Source: Balneolaceae bacterium (lineage in GTDB: Bacteria; Bacteroidota; Rhodothermia; Balneolales; Balneolaceae). Taken from it: a stretch of DNA of 64,000 nt. The notes under the pieces are model-generated. The model did not search any database. It was not told the origin of the DNA and saw nothing but the letters and a program-made list of their open reading frames with translations. Below, piece by piece: positions 33,312-41,347 of the stretch. The stretch's first letter is position 1; every line of letters starts with the position of its first letter. The translations under genes were made by a program, and so were the position numbers. Where the stretch lies: NCBI GenBank assembly GCA_034521495.1, contig JAXHMK010000022.1, forward strand, positions 186,001-250,000. Direction: 5' to 3'.

Positions 33312-33983
33312 ATGGAAGAAAACGGACAAGAACCGAAACTGATACGTGTCGTCATTGTAGAGGATAACCAATATATTCGCGAGGGATGGGAGACCATTCT
33401 GGATAGCGATTCTCAAATCGTGGTAAAGAATACATTTCGCGATTGTGAGTCGGCTCTTGAATCCGATGATATTGCCTGGTGTGATATCATTCTTTTAGAC
33501 ATTCAGCTTCCGGGAATTTTGGGTACAGAAGGCGTCGAGAAGTTTTTAGAGATCAATCCTAAACTCTCCATCATTATGATTTCGGTGATGGAAGATTCCC
33601 AGCATATCTTTAAAGCTCTGCAGAACGGGGCTATTGGGTATCTCATCAAAAAAGTGGGACCGGATGAACTGATCCAGGCGGTAAAAGATGCGTATGAAGG
33701 AGGTTCTCCCATGTCTCCGATTATTGCCCGAAAAGTGATCGCTTCTATGCAGACTCAACCCAAGAAAAAGAAGAAACTGGATCTTACCGACCGGGAGCAG
33801 CAGGTCTTGCGATTGTTGGCAGAAGGTAATTCCTATTCAGCTATTGCCGATAAAATCTATCTGTCTGTGGATGGTGTAGGCTATCATATCCGAAATATTT
33901 ACCGGAAACTACAGGTAAACAGCAAAGCGGAAGCGGTGGCAATGGGGCTTGCAAATGGCCTAATAACGATGGCCAGGGAATAA
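33312..33983 (+). CDS. NarL/FixJ-type response regulator
   Basis: The receiver domain (residues 10-130) has the acidic pocket VIVEDNQ, phospho-acceptor Asp63 in IILLDIQLPG, and the Lys in YLIKKVGPDEL. The LuxR-type HTH (about 160-215) reads LTDREQQVLRLLAEGNSYSAIADKIYLSVDGVGYHI. A KKKKK linker joins them. The regulator should be phosphorylated by the propeller kinase encoded downstream (34377) and bind the 18-bp palindromes at 33254, 37314 and 37713. The hairpin at 34006-34029 follows its stop. Confidence 0.93.
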   Translation: MEENGQEPKLIRVVIVEDNQYIREGWETILDSDSQIVVKNTFRDCESALESDDIAWCDIILLDIQLPGILGTEGVEKFLEINPKLSIIMISVMEDSQHIFKALQNGAIGYLIKKVGPDELIQAVKDAYEGGSPMSPIIARKVIASMQTQPKKKKKLDLTDREQQVLRLLAEGNSYSAIADKIYLSVDGVGYHIRNIYRKLQVNSKAEAVAMGLANGLITMARE

Positions 33984-34005
33984 TTGTAAACTAACTGCAA
34001 TTATT

Positions 34006-34029
34006 ATTTTTTAGAAGTACTAAAAAAAT
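34006..34029. terminator. A/T-rich hairpin after the response regulator
   Basis: ATTTTTTAG (34006-34014) pairs with CTAAAAAAAT around loop AAGTA. Being A-run on one side and T-run on the other, it could terminate weakly in either direction or reduce read-through into the kinase gene. Confidence 0.4.
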
Positions 34030-34085
34030 GGTACTCTCTAACGGGATTTCTATTCAACACAACATGGTAAACTAAAAAAGAACAG

Positions 34086-34361
34086 GTGTACATCGTGAAT
34101 CCAATCGTTAAGGCTGTAGAAAATAAAACGGATGCTGAGCTCATCATTAAAGACAAAACCAAAGCGAAGTCAGAATCTGTTTCTCCCCATTCAAGGAAAA
34201 AGCTTACAAATGAAAACCTGTTCGACTTAACTTTTATATCAGAGACAAAAAGCCCCATATATATTCGAATTAAGTCTATTCCCCGAGATAGTGATCTCGG
34301 AGACGGAAATGATCCTGTAATTGTTGAAGCAGGAGATCCGGAAGAAGTTGAAGATTTATAA
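34086..34361 (+). CDS. Hypothetical small protein between regulator and kinase
   Basis: A 91-residue frame starting at GTG 34086 (or GTG 34095). It has charged helical segments (VKAVENKTDAELIIKDKTKAK) then strands (FDLTFISETKSPIYIRIKSIP) and an acidic tail (DPVIVEAGDPEEVEDL). No family recognised and no signal peptide. Its place, 15 nt before the kinase start and on the same strand, suggests an accessory protein of the two-component pair, but the coding call itself is uncertain. Confidence 0.5.
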   Translation: MYIVNPIVKAVENKTDAELIIKDKTKAKSESVSPHSRKKLTNENLFDLTFISETKSPIYIRIKSIPRDSDLGDGNDPVIVEAGDPEEVEDL

Positions 34362-34376
34362 CCAAATGGTTTATTA

Positions 34377-37259
34377 ATGATCAGGTGGATAAGCGTTGTT
34401 CTGCTTACTCTTCTTTATCCTTTAAGTGTATGTGGACAGGGTGTGCCTCTTATCCACCATTACAGTTCAGAAGAGATCGGTACCCATCCTCAAATTTGGT
34501 CTGTAACACAGGATGATTCCGGGTTTCTCTATTTTGGAAGTCAGGGAGAAACGATACAAGAATTTGACAGTGTAGATTGGGAGAGCTTACAATATAAACC
34601 CGATACAGGGGCTATTCGGTCGCTTCAGTTGTTTAATTCAAAGATCCATTGGGGCGCTGTTGGAGATTTTGGATATCTCGAAAGCGATTCATTAAATAAG
34701 TTTAGATTAGTTTCCCTGAAAAACCAGATTGACTCTACTCGCCGTTCGTTTGCTGATGTTTGGCAGATAGTTGAGTTTGATGAGAAGCTGTATCATCGCA
34801 CATCGGATGCTATTTTGATATTGGAACAGGATACGGTAAAAGTTGTGGAGAGCGAAGAGAGACTCCGGGGAATTTTTAAAGCAGGCGATGAACTTTGGGT
34901 TCAACGAGAAGCCAGCGGATTAAACCGGATGGTGAATTACCAATGGAAACCCATTGAAGGGTCTGATCCATTTACCGATGATCGATTGATCGAAATACTC
35001 AAATACCCCGATTATAAACTGTTGATATTCAGAAATCACGGTTTTGTGAAATACCAAAATGGACGCTTTACTGATCTGTCCACCGGTGCAGATGACTATT
35101 TACAGGAACATTCTCTTTATAGGGCAACTGCTATCAATGAAACGGATATTGCACTGGCGTTTCTGAATGGGGGAGTGGTGGTGATGAGTAATGATGGTAC
35201 GATTCAACATATTCTAACCGAAGAAAATGGACTTCCCACAAATGTAATTTATGAGGTTTATAAAGACCGGGAAGGGACACTTTGGGCAACATCATCAGAC
35301 GGAGTTATAAAAATCCTGGCTAATAATCCACTTACCGCTATTCAAGAGCAAAATGGGTTTGATGGCAGTACAAAATTTATAGAGTCCTTAGAGGGTACGG
35401 TATATATTGGGTCGACCCATGGATTATTTCTTCTTGAAGATGAGAATGAAGTTCATAAACATCCCGGTATAGATGAATTGGTGTATGATGCTATTCAACT
35501 AAACGGGACTCTCTATGCTTCGTTTCCGTCCGGCTTGTTTCGAATTTTGGGTAATGAGTCTGAAAATATTCTTAAGGAGGGCAGCTACAGAAAACTGGAA
35601 ATTCCCGGTAACAGCGGAAATACTTTTTTTGGAGCTCATCGGAATTCCATCGAACAGATTACCATAAGTGAACAATCCGTTGATCGTTCGGAAGTGTTAT
35701 ACAGCGAATCAGAAATTCGCCAGTTTTATGCAGATATCGATGGAATTTGGGCCGTTACTTTTCAAAATGAAGTTCTGTTTACCTCATTAGATGGTAATCA
35801 GACAAGAAAATACATCCCTGATATTGAGGGTGAATATTCCACCATCAGAAATATCTCTTCGATAAATGATAAGATAAGCCTGGCGACAGATGGCGGGCTA
35901 TATATATTTGATAAAGAATCCGATTCATTTTTGCCAGATACCAGTTTTAATTTGTATGAATCTCCTTCCGGTAACTCAAATATTGTGACATCCCAGGTCT
36001 TTTCATTTGAGCAGTGTTCAGATGATGAAATTTGGTTTATAAGTGGCCATAAAATCAAAAGGGCGATTCGTGTAAATCATTCATGGGAAATTATTGAAAA
36101 GCCGTACAGTCTGATTGGAAATGAGGGTTCAATACAGGAGATTCATTGTAATTCTGATGGAAGTCTCTGGTTTGGCGGCTCCGAGGGGCTGTTCCATCTG
36201 TCTGATACTGATTGGAGTTACGAATCCGATTTTAACACAAACATTACCGGTGTTTTTATGCCCAACGATTCATTGATCTATGGCGGGCACGGGGAACTCC
36301 CAGATATACCAGAGTTTACATATGAAAACAATGATCTTCGTTTTACCTATGCCGCAGCCAGTTATATCGATCCGGCGCTGAATACTTATAGAATAAGGCT
36401 GCAGGGATATGATGACCAGTGGAGTGAATGGACGGAGGAAATGCAGAAAGATTATACATTTATACCGGAAGGTACCTATACATTCCAGGTTCAGGGAAAA
36501 AATGTATATGAAAAGGCCGGGAGTATCGATTCATTTACGTTTACCATTCTGCCGCCCTGGTACAGAACCATCTGGGCGTATATAGGATATTTGTTGATTG
36601 CAGGCGGAATTATTTATGGCGGCTATCGAATACGATTGAATGCCATATTAAGAGAGCAACGAATTCGCGATGGTATCGCACGGGATCTTCATGATGAATT
36701 AAGTTCAACGCTCAGTAGTATAAATTTTTTCGCGGATGCCATCAATTCCAGGAAACTTGGAGAAAAAGAGAACAATCGATTTCTGTCATTAATCACAAAA
36801 TCATCCCGCGAGGCGAAAGAAAAAGTCAGTGATATTGTATGGGTTATCCACTCCGAAAACGACGATTGGACGAACCTGTTTCTGCGTTGTAAACGGTTTG
36901 CAGCCGATATGCTGGACGCACAAAATATTAAACATGAGTTTACATATCCCGATGAATTTTCGGGCCGTCCCACCATTACTGAACGCAAAAATATCTGGCT
37001 GATTTTTCGGGAGATCCTCACCAATATCGCCCGCCATTCAGAGGCTAATCATGTAGTTGTTCAGTTTCAGATGATCTCGGGAAGACTGCATATTCGAATT
37101 GAAGATGACGGCATTGGATTCGACCCGGAAAAAATAAGAAGTGACGGTTACGGAGTGCAAAATATTAAAGAGAGAGTTGAGCAATTGAATGGAGAATATA
37201 ATCTAAAAACAAATCCCGGTAAGGGAACCCACTGGCTGATTAAAGTGCCGGTAGCCTGA
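34377..37259 (+). CDS. Two-component-propeller sensor histidine kinase
   Basis: A 960-residue sensor. A signal peptide (residues 1-21, LSVCGQG) leads a periplasmic beta-propeller of Reg_prop repeats (GFLYFGSQGE, GTLWATSSDGVIKI, GSLWFGGSEGLFHL), then a Y_Y_Y domain (about 650-720, YRIRLQGYDDQWSEWT), one transmembrane helix (AYIGYLLIAGGIIYGGY) and a cytoplasmic HisKA_3 domain with IARDLHDELSSTLSSI (His near 771) plus HATPase_c (FREILTNIARHSEANH, EDDGIGF, GYGVQNIKERVE). HisKA_3 kinases pair with NarL-type regulators, which matches the gene at 33312. In this phylum such sensors often detect sugars or envelope signals. Confidence 0.93.
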   Translation: MIRWISVVLLTLLYPLSVCGQGVPLIHHYSSEEIGTHPQIWSVTQDDSGFLYFGSQGETIQEFDSVDWESLQYKPDTGAIRSLQLFNSKIHWGAVGDFGYLESDSLNKFRLVSLKNQIDSTRRSFADVWQIVEFDEKLYHRTSDAILILEQDTVKVVESEERLRGIFKAGDELWVQREASGLNRMVNYQWKPIEGSDPFTDDRLIEILKYPDYKLLIFRNHGFVKYQNGRFTDLSTGADDYLQEHSLYRATAINETDIALAFLNGGVVVMSNDGTIQHILTEENGLPTNVIYEVYKDREGTLWATSSDGVIKILANNPLTAIQEQNGFDGSTKFIESLEGTVYIGSTHGLFLLEDENEVHKHPGIDELVYDAIQLNGTLYASFPSGLFRILGNESENILKEGSYRKLEIPGNSGNTFFGAHRNSIEQITISEQSVDRSEVLYSESEIRQFYADIDGIWAVTFQNEVLFTSLDGNQTRKYIPDIEGEYSTIRNISSINDKISLATDGGLYIFDKESDSFLPDTSFNLYESPSGNSNIVTSQVFSFEQCSDDEIWFISGHKIKRAIRVNHSWEIIEKPYSLIGNEGSIQEIHCNSDGSLWFGGSEGLFHLSDTDWSYESDFNTNITGVFMPNDSLIYGGHGELPDIPEFTYENNDLRFTYAAASYIDPALNTYRIRLQGYDDQWSEWTEEMQKDYTFIPEGTYTFQVQGKNVYEKAGSIDSFTFTILPPWYRTIWAYIGYLLIAGGIIYGGYRIRLNAILREQRIRDGIARDLHDELSSTLSSINFFADAINSRKLGEKENNRFLSLITKSSREAKEKVSDIVWVIHSENDDWTNLFLRCKRFAADMLDAQNIKHEFTYPDEFSGRPTITERKNIWLIFREILTNIARHSEANHVVVQFQMISGRLHIRIEDDGIGFDPEKIRSDGYGVQNIKERVEQLNGEYNLKTNPGKGTHWLIKVPVA

Positions 37260-37313
37260 GGCCTCTCTCCTCTGCTAATTCTATGTTCATAATTATCGCT
37301 GATACAAACAAAA

Positions 37314-37331
37314 ACTGCATAGATATGTAGT
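37314..37331. promoter_or_regulatory. 18-bp palindrome, copy 2 (before the small exported peptide)
   Basis: ACTGCATAGATATGTAGT: one mismatch in the left arm to the consensus ACTACAT-N4-ATGTAGT. It ends 84 nt before the ATG at 37416, so there is room for a promoter between site and gene. Confidence 0.7.
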
Positions 37332-37415
37332 GTTTAATGGGGGTGATGAAAGTATTTTCAATAGGAAGAGAAGAAGTTATATGCTTTTACGATATAAACC
37401 TTTCAGCCTGCAGAA

Positions 37416-37685
37416 ATGAAAAAACTTTTAAAACATCTAAATCAACACAGATTAACAAGGGTCTTTGTGCCCGTCATCCTGGGATTGGTTGTTCTATCAG
37501 CATCCTCAATTTTTTCTTCGGGAAGTAACCATTATTTACATTTTCAAAAAGATCCATCTGCTGTGATAAAAAAATCGAAGACCCTGTCTGTAACATATGC
37601 GGTTAAAAAAAATTTTGGGCAGCATGAATCTCTTACATCGGGCGGAAGTTTTAACTGGAATTCAACATCAGAAGTTATTCCATAA
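37416..37685 (+). CDS. Small exported peptide, candidate target of the regulator
   Basis: An 89-residue frame with a basic N-terminus and one hydrophobic helix (VFVPVILGLVVLSASSIFSSG, about residues 17-36), then a hydrophilic tail rich in Ser, Lys and Asn. It could be a secreted peptide or a single-pass membrane protein. No homologue known to me. It lies directly downstream of the kinase gene and of palindrome copy 2, hence a likely member of the kinase-regulator regulon, possibly a signal or feedback peptide. A competing frame (37337-37528) has no such structure. Confidence 0.55.
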   Translation: MKKLLKHLNQHRLTRVFVPVILGLVVLSASSIFSSGSNHYLHFQKDPSAVIKKSKTLSVTYAVKKNFGQHESLTSGGSFNWNSTSEVIP

Positions 37686-37712
37686 ACGAATAAATATGGT
37701 ATTGAATACAAA

Positions 37713-37730
37713 ACTACATAGTTATGTAGT
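37713..37730. promoter_or_regulatory. 18-bp palindrome, copy 3 (before a gene-free stretch)
   Basis: ACTACATAGTTATGTAGT, perfect 7-bp arms and extended symmetry (ATA.TTAT core). It stands 28 nt after the stop of the small peptide gene with no credible gene until 38082, and a strong terminator at 37964-38004 in between. Confidence 0.75.
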
Positions 37731-37749
37731 GAGATTGGAGAAGATTAAG

Positions 37750-38004
37750 GATATGCTTCAGGCAGAGAATAATTCATAACCCAACCTTTAAAGTTACATA
37801 AAGCGAGGTTGTGTAGCGGGCATGGAGGTGCCTGTAAAGTGAAGGTTGGGTTAGATTTTCTCAATGGAGTTATTACGTTGGTTTTTTTGGGTAGAAAATT
37901 GCTAATCACCCATTAAACCTCTTTAACTCTATTAGCTTATCATATATGATAACGGAGAGACAAAACGGCGGACCTGATTGAGCGCAGGTCTGCCGTTGCT
38001 TTTT
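37750..38004 (+). ncRNA. Candidate regulated small RNA
   Basis: The stretch between palindrome copy 3 and the terminator holds an 11-bp perfect stem, AACCCAACCTT (37778-37788) with AAGGTTGGGTT (37842-37852), closing a 53-nt internal region, but no ORF of quality. If transcription starts shortly after the palindrome, a ~230-280-nt RNA ending at the terminator results. It does not look like a tRNA or a riboswitch family I know. The 5' end is a guess. Confidence 0.45.
37964..38004 (+). terminator. Strong intrinsic terminator
   Basis: AACGGCGGACCTG (37964-37976) pairs with CAGGTCTGCCGTT (37985-37997) with a single G-U pair, loop ATTGAGCG, then GCTTTTT. It isolates the peptide/RNA locus from the tricorn-like gene. 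Confidence 0.85.
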
Positions 38005-38081
38005 AAAGTAATGATCTATCCTGTCTTTGTGTTAATTCGTAAATTGTCAGTCTCACAACTTTGTAATCAATCTCAAAATCT

Positions 38082-41000
38082 ATGCTTCTATTTGATAAGC
38101 GATTCTTTCGGGCCGTTTCAATGTTGCTTTTGACTTCTTTTTCTACGCTTGCAATGGCAGTTCAGAACGAACCTTATTTTACCAGTCATCCAACCTTAAC
38201 CCCGGATGCCCAAACCATAATATTTAGCTATGAAAGTGATCTGTGGAAAGTACCGGCAGATGGAGGAATAGCTACAAGACTAACAGCAATGGATGGCGTT
38301 GAAACCCGTCCGTCTGTTTCTCCGGATGGACGATGGATTGCGTTTTCATCAAACCAGTATGGAAACCAGGATCTCTATATTATGCCGATAGAAGGAGGGG
38401 ATCTGCAGCAACTTACATTCCATCAATCAACAGATGAAGTAGAAGGTTGGTCCTGGGATTCCGAAACGATCTATTTTACATCCGACCGTGAGAATCGGTT
38501 TAGTACGTGGGAAATATCAAGAGAAGGTGGAACTCCGGGCAGAATTTTTGCTCATTATCACAATACCGATCACAACCTGGCGATGCATCCAAACGGGTCG
38601 TTCTACTTTAATACCTCGTGGGAGAGTAAAAATCAGGATCACAGGAAACGATATCGCGGCGAATTTGCCCCTCAAATTGAGGTATATGATCCCGAAACGG
38701 AGCAGTACCGGGTGTTGACAGAGTTTCGCGGTAAAGATATGTGGCCAACCATTGATGAAAACGGCACAGTTTATTTTATCTCTGATGAATTAAATGGAGA
38801 GTATAATTTGTATCAGTTTAACCTGGGAGTGAAAGAACATCTGACAGAGTTTTCATCATCCATCAAATTTCCGAATGTAAGTGCGAATGGTGAGAAAGTT
38901 GTTTTTGAAAAGGATTACCAGCTTTGGATCTACCATGTTACAACGGGTGAGGCAAACAGGGTGCCGATTTCGGTGTATGGAAACAACACATTAGCCAAAG
39001 AACAGGATTTTAATGTGCAGGGAAATATCACGGCATTTGATCTATCACCTGATAAAGAGAAGTTGGCGTTTTCATCAAGAGGAGAACTGTTTATTTCTGA
39101 CGCAGAAGGTAAATTTGTGCGAAAACTGCCAACAAGTGTGGATGGCCGCGTGAAGGAAGTTCTTTGGATGAACGATAACAAAACCATCCTGTTCAATCAG
39201 ACAAAAGACGGATATCAAAATCTGTTTACTATCTCGGCTAATGGTGCATCAGGGGAAATCCAGGTTACGGATGAGATGCAAAATAATCGATCTGTTTCCC
39301 TAAACAGTGACCGGACAAAAGCTGTATATCTGAGTGGAAGAGGTGAAGTTCGAATCATGGATCTACAATCGTACGAGAGCGAAACTGTAGTTGTAGATGA
39401 AATTTGGGACCTCTTTTCTTCGCCTCCAATTTTCTCTCCCAATGATACCTTTATCGTTTACACGGCTTTCAGAAATTTCGAACAGAATCTGTATCTCTAT
39501 GATATTGAAAACGAATCGGTTATTACAATAACTGATACCTTTGTCTCAGAGACAAATCCGGTATGGTCTCCCGATGGGAAATATATCTACTTCCAGACCA
39601 ATCGAACCCAGCCAAACTATCCGTACGGTCCACAAGAAACAGATATCTATCGAATAGCCTTAGATTTGATTGAACCAGAATTTCGGTCGGAACAAGTAGA
39701 TAAACTGTTTGAGGAAACCGAAGATGAAGGGACAAATGATGAAAATGGAAACGGTGAAGAACCTGAAGAAGATAGTATTGAAATAACCATCCGGGAAGAG
39801 GGACTGCGGGACAGATGGGAGCAGGTTGGAACACAGTTCGGTACACAAACAACACCGCAAATTTTTAAAAAAGGTGAGAAGACATACCTGCTTTACAGGT
39901 CGAACCACTCCCAGGGAGACACCAGTTGGTGGAAAACGGTATTTGAACCTTTTGAAACTCCTAAAACTGAGAAAATTGATGGAACCGAGATGGAATCAAG
40001 TGGGGTTTTGAATGTGGATGATTCTTACTGGGTGCTCCTGAATGGTGATATCCACACAATGAATATTGAATCCGGCAGTGTTGAAAAGATTGAGATCACT
40101 CACACGTTTCGGCGGAATCTTCGGGATGAGTTCAACCAGATGTTTGATGAAATGTGGGCAAACCTGGAAGAGAATTTTTACAGCAGCGATTTTCATGGCG
40201 AAAACTGGGAGTCTGTTCGCAATTATTACCGGCAATTTTTGCCGCATGTGCGTACAAGAAGCAATCTGAGAGAGCTGCTGAATGATATGGTTGGAGAGCT
40301 GAACTCTTCACATCTTGGTTTTTATTCATCGGGGGATGAAGAAGATCTCTATTATGGAAGTTCATCCCTGGCGACCGGTATCTTGTTTGAGGATGATGAT
40401 CCCTATATCGTTCAACGGGTCGTCGATCAATCGCCAGCCTGGCAAACAGATGGAGAGGTTCAGCCCGGCGATCAGTTAATAAAAGTGAATGGATTGGAGG
40501 TTGATCCATCACAAAACAGGGAGTATTATTTTACAAAACCATCCATGGACGAGGAGATGATTTTGACATTTCGCCGTGGATCAGCCAATCATGAAGTAAA
40601 ACTAAAACCAAGCTCTTATACCTCTGTTCGGGATGATATATATGAGGAGTGGATTGGCCAACGTCAGCAAATTGTTGATGAACAATCTGACGAAAGAATT
40701 GCTTATATCCATATGAAAAATATGGGAGGCGGTGAACTGGAGAATTTTAAAGAAGAGATGGTTTCTGAGGGTGAACAGCGGGATGCTTTAATTCTCGATC
40801 TGCGATATAATACCGGTGGAAATGTCCATGATGATGTTCTCCGGTTTCTCTCACAACGACCTTACCTGCAATGGGGATACAGGGAAGGCGAGTTAACAAC
40901 TCAATCGAATTTTACTCCGGCCTCTAAACCGATCGTTCTGCTTGTAAATGAACAATCTCTGAGCGATGCTGAACTGACCGCCCAGGGATTTAAGGAACTC

Positions 41001-41258
41001 GGCCTGGGAACAATTATCGGTACAGAAACCTATCGGTGGATAATTTTTACCTCCGGAAAGAGACTGGTTGATGGTTCCTTCTACCGTTTACCTTCATGGG
41101 GTGTTTACACACTCGGTGGCGAAAACCTTGAAAAAACAGGAGTTGATCCGGATATCTATCTAAAAAATACATTCAAAGATCGCTTAGAGGGAGAAGATCC
41201 GCAGCTTCAATTAGCTATTGAGCACGTTATGCAGGAATTGAATGAGCAGAAACCTTAA
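38082..41258 (+). CDS. Tricorn-like S41 protease
   Basis: A 1058-residue exported protein. After the signal peptide (residues 1-26, ending TLAMA) come PD40/WD40-like propeller repeats (TLTPDAQTIIFSYESDLWKV, RPSVSPDGRWIAFSSNQYG), an acidic low-complexity insert (about residues 545-570), a tricorn core C1 helix region (FNQMFDEMWANLEENFY), a PDZ domain (about 750-830, VQPGDQLIKVNGLEVD), and the S41 domain with LDLRYNTGGNVHDD and the nucleophile region NEQSLSDAE (about residue 957). It should degrade oligopeptides in the periplasm. Single transcription unit. Confidence 0.93.
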   Translation: MLLFDKRFFRAVSMLLLTSFSTLAMAVQNEPYFTSHPTLTPDAQTIIFSYESDLWKVPADGGIATRLTAMDGVETRPSVSPDGRWIAFSSNQYGNQDLYIMPIEGGDLQQLTFHQSTDEVEGWSWDSETIYFTSDRENRFSTWEISREGGTPGRIFAHYHNTDHNLAMHPNGSFYFNTSWESKNQDHRKRYRGEFAPQIEVYDPETEQYRVLTEFRGKDMWPTIDENGTVYFISDELNGEYNLYQFNLGVKEHLTEFSSSIKFPNVSANGEKVVFEKDYQLWIYHVTTGEANRVPISVYGNNTLAKEQDFNVQGNITAFDLSPDKEKLAFSSRGELFISDAEGKFVRKLPTSVDGRVKEVLWMNDNKTILFNQTKDGYQNLFTISANGASGEIQVTDEMQNNRSVSLNSDRTKAVYLSGRGEVRIMDLQSYESETVVVDEIWDLFSSPPIFSPNDTFIVYTAFRNFEQNLYLYDIENESVITITDTFVSETNPVWSPDGKYIYFQTNRTQPNYPYGPQETDIYRIALDLIEPEFRSEQVDKLFEETEDEGTNDENGNGEEPEEDSIEITIREEGLRDRWEQVGTQFGTQTTPQIFKKGEKTYLLYRSNHSQGDTSWWKTVFEPFETPKTEKIDGTEMESSGVLNVDDSYWVLLNGDIHTMNIESGSVEKIEITHTFRRNLRDEFNQMFDEMWANLEENFYSSDFHGENWESVRNYYRQFLPHVRTRSNLRELLNDMVGELNSSHLGFYSSGDEEDLYYGSSSLATGILFEDDDPYIVQRVVDQSPAWQTDGEVQPGDQLIKVNGLEVDPSQNREYYFTKPSMDEEMILTFRRGSANHEVKLKPSSYTSVRDDIYEEWIGQRQQIVDEQSDERIAYIHMKNMGGGELENFKEEMVSEGEQRDALILDLRYNTGGNVHDDVLRFLSQRPYLQWGYREGELTTQSNFTPASKPIVLLVNEQSLSDAELTAQGFKELGLGTIIGTETYRWIIFTSGKRLVDGSFYRLPSWGVYTLGGENLEKTGVDPDIYLKNTFKDRLEGEDPQLQLAIEHVMQELNEQKP

Positions 41259-41347
41259 ATAGGTAATTTTTTATTCCTATTGTATAAAGTCGGTAAATCT
41301 TGTTTTTTTGGGAGAGTTGATTTTGAATTTTACAGATTGCAAAAAGA

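Noticed and set aside
37337-37528. 63-codon frame overlapping the small exported peptide
   Set aside because: The competing frame at 37416-37685 has a clear hydrophobic export helix while this one has no such features.
37597-37779. 60-codon frame across palindrome copy 3
   Set aside because: It overlaps the peptide gene in another frame and would translate the palindrome; no protein features.
37778-37852. 75-nt stem-closed segment as a tRNA
   Set aside because: An 11-bp outer stem without the TpsiC motif, D-arm or a CCA-like end; it does not fold as a cloverleaf.
39700-39790. Acidic low-complexity run in the tricorn-like protein as a frameshift scar
   Set aside because: The frame is continuous on both sides and acidic inserts before the C1 domain are common in tricorn-like proteins.
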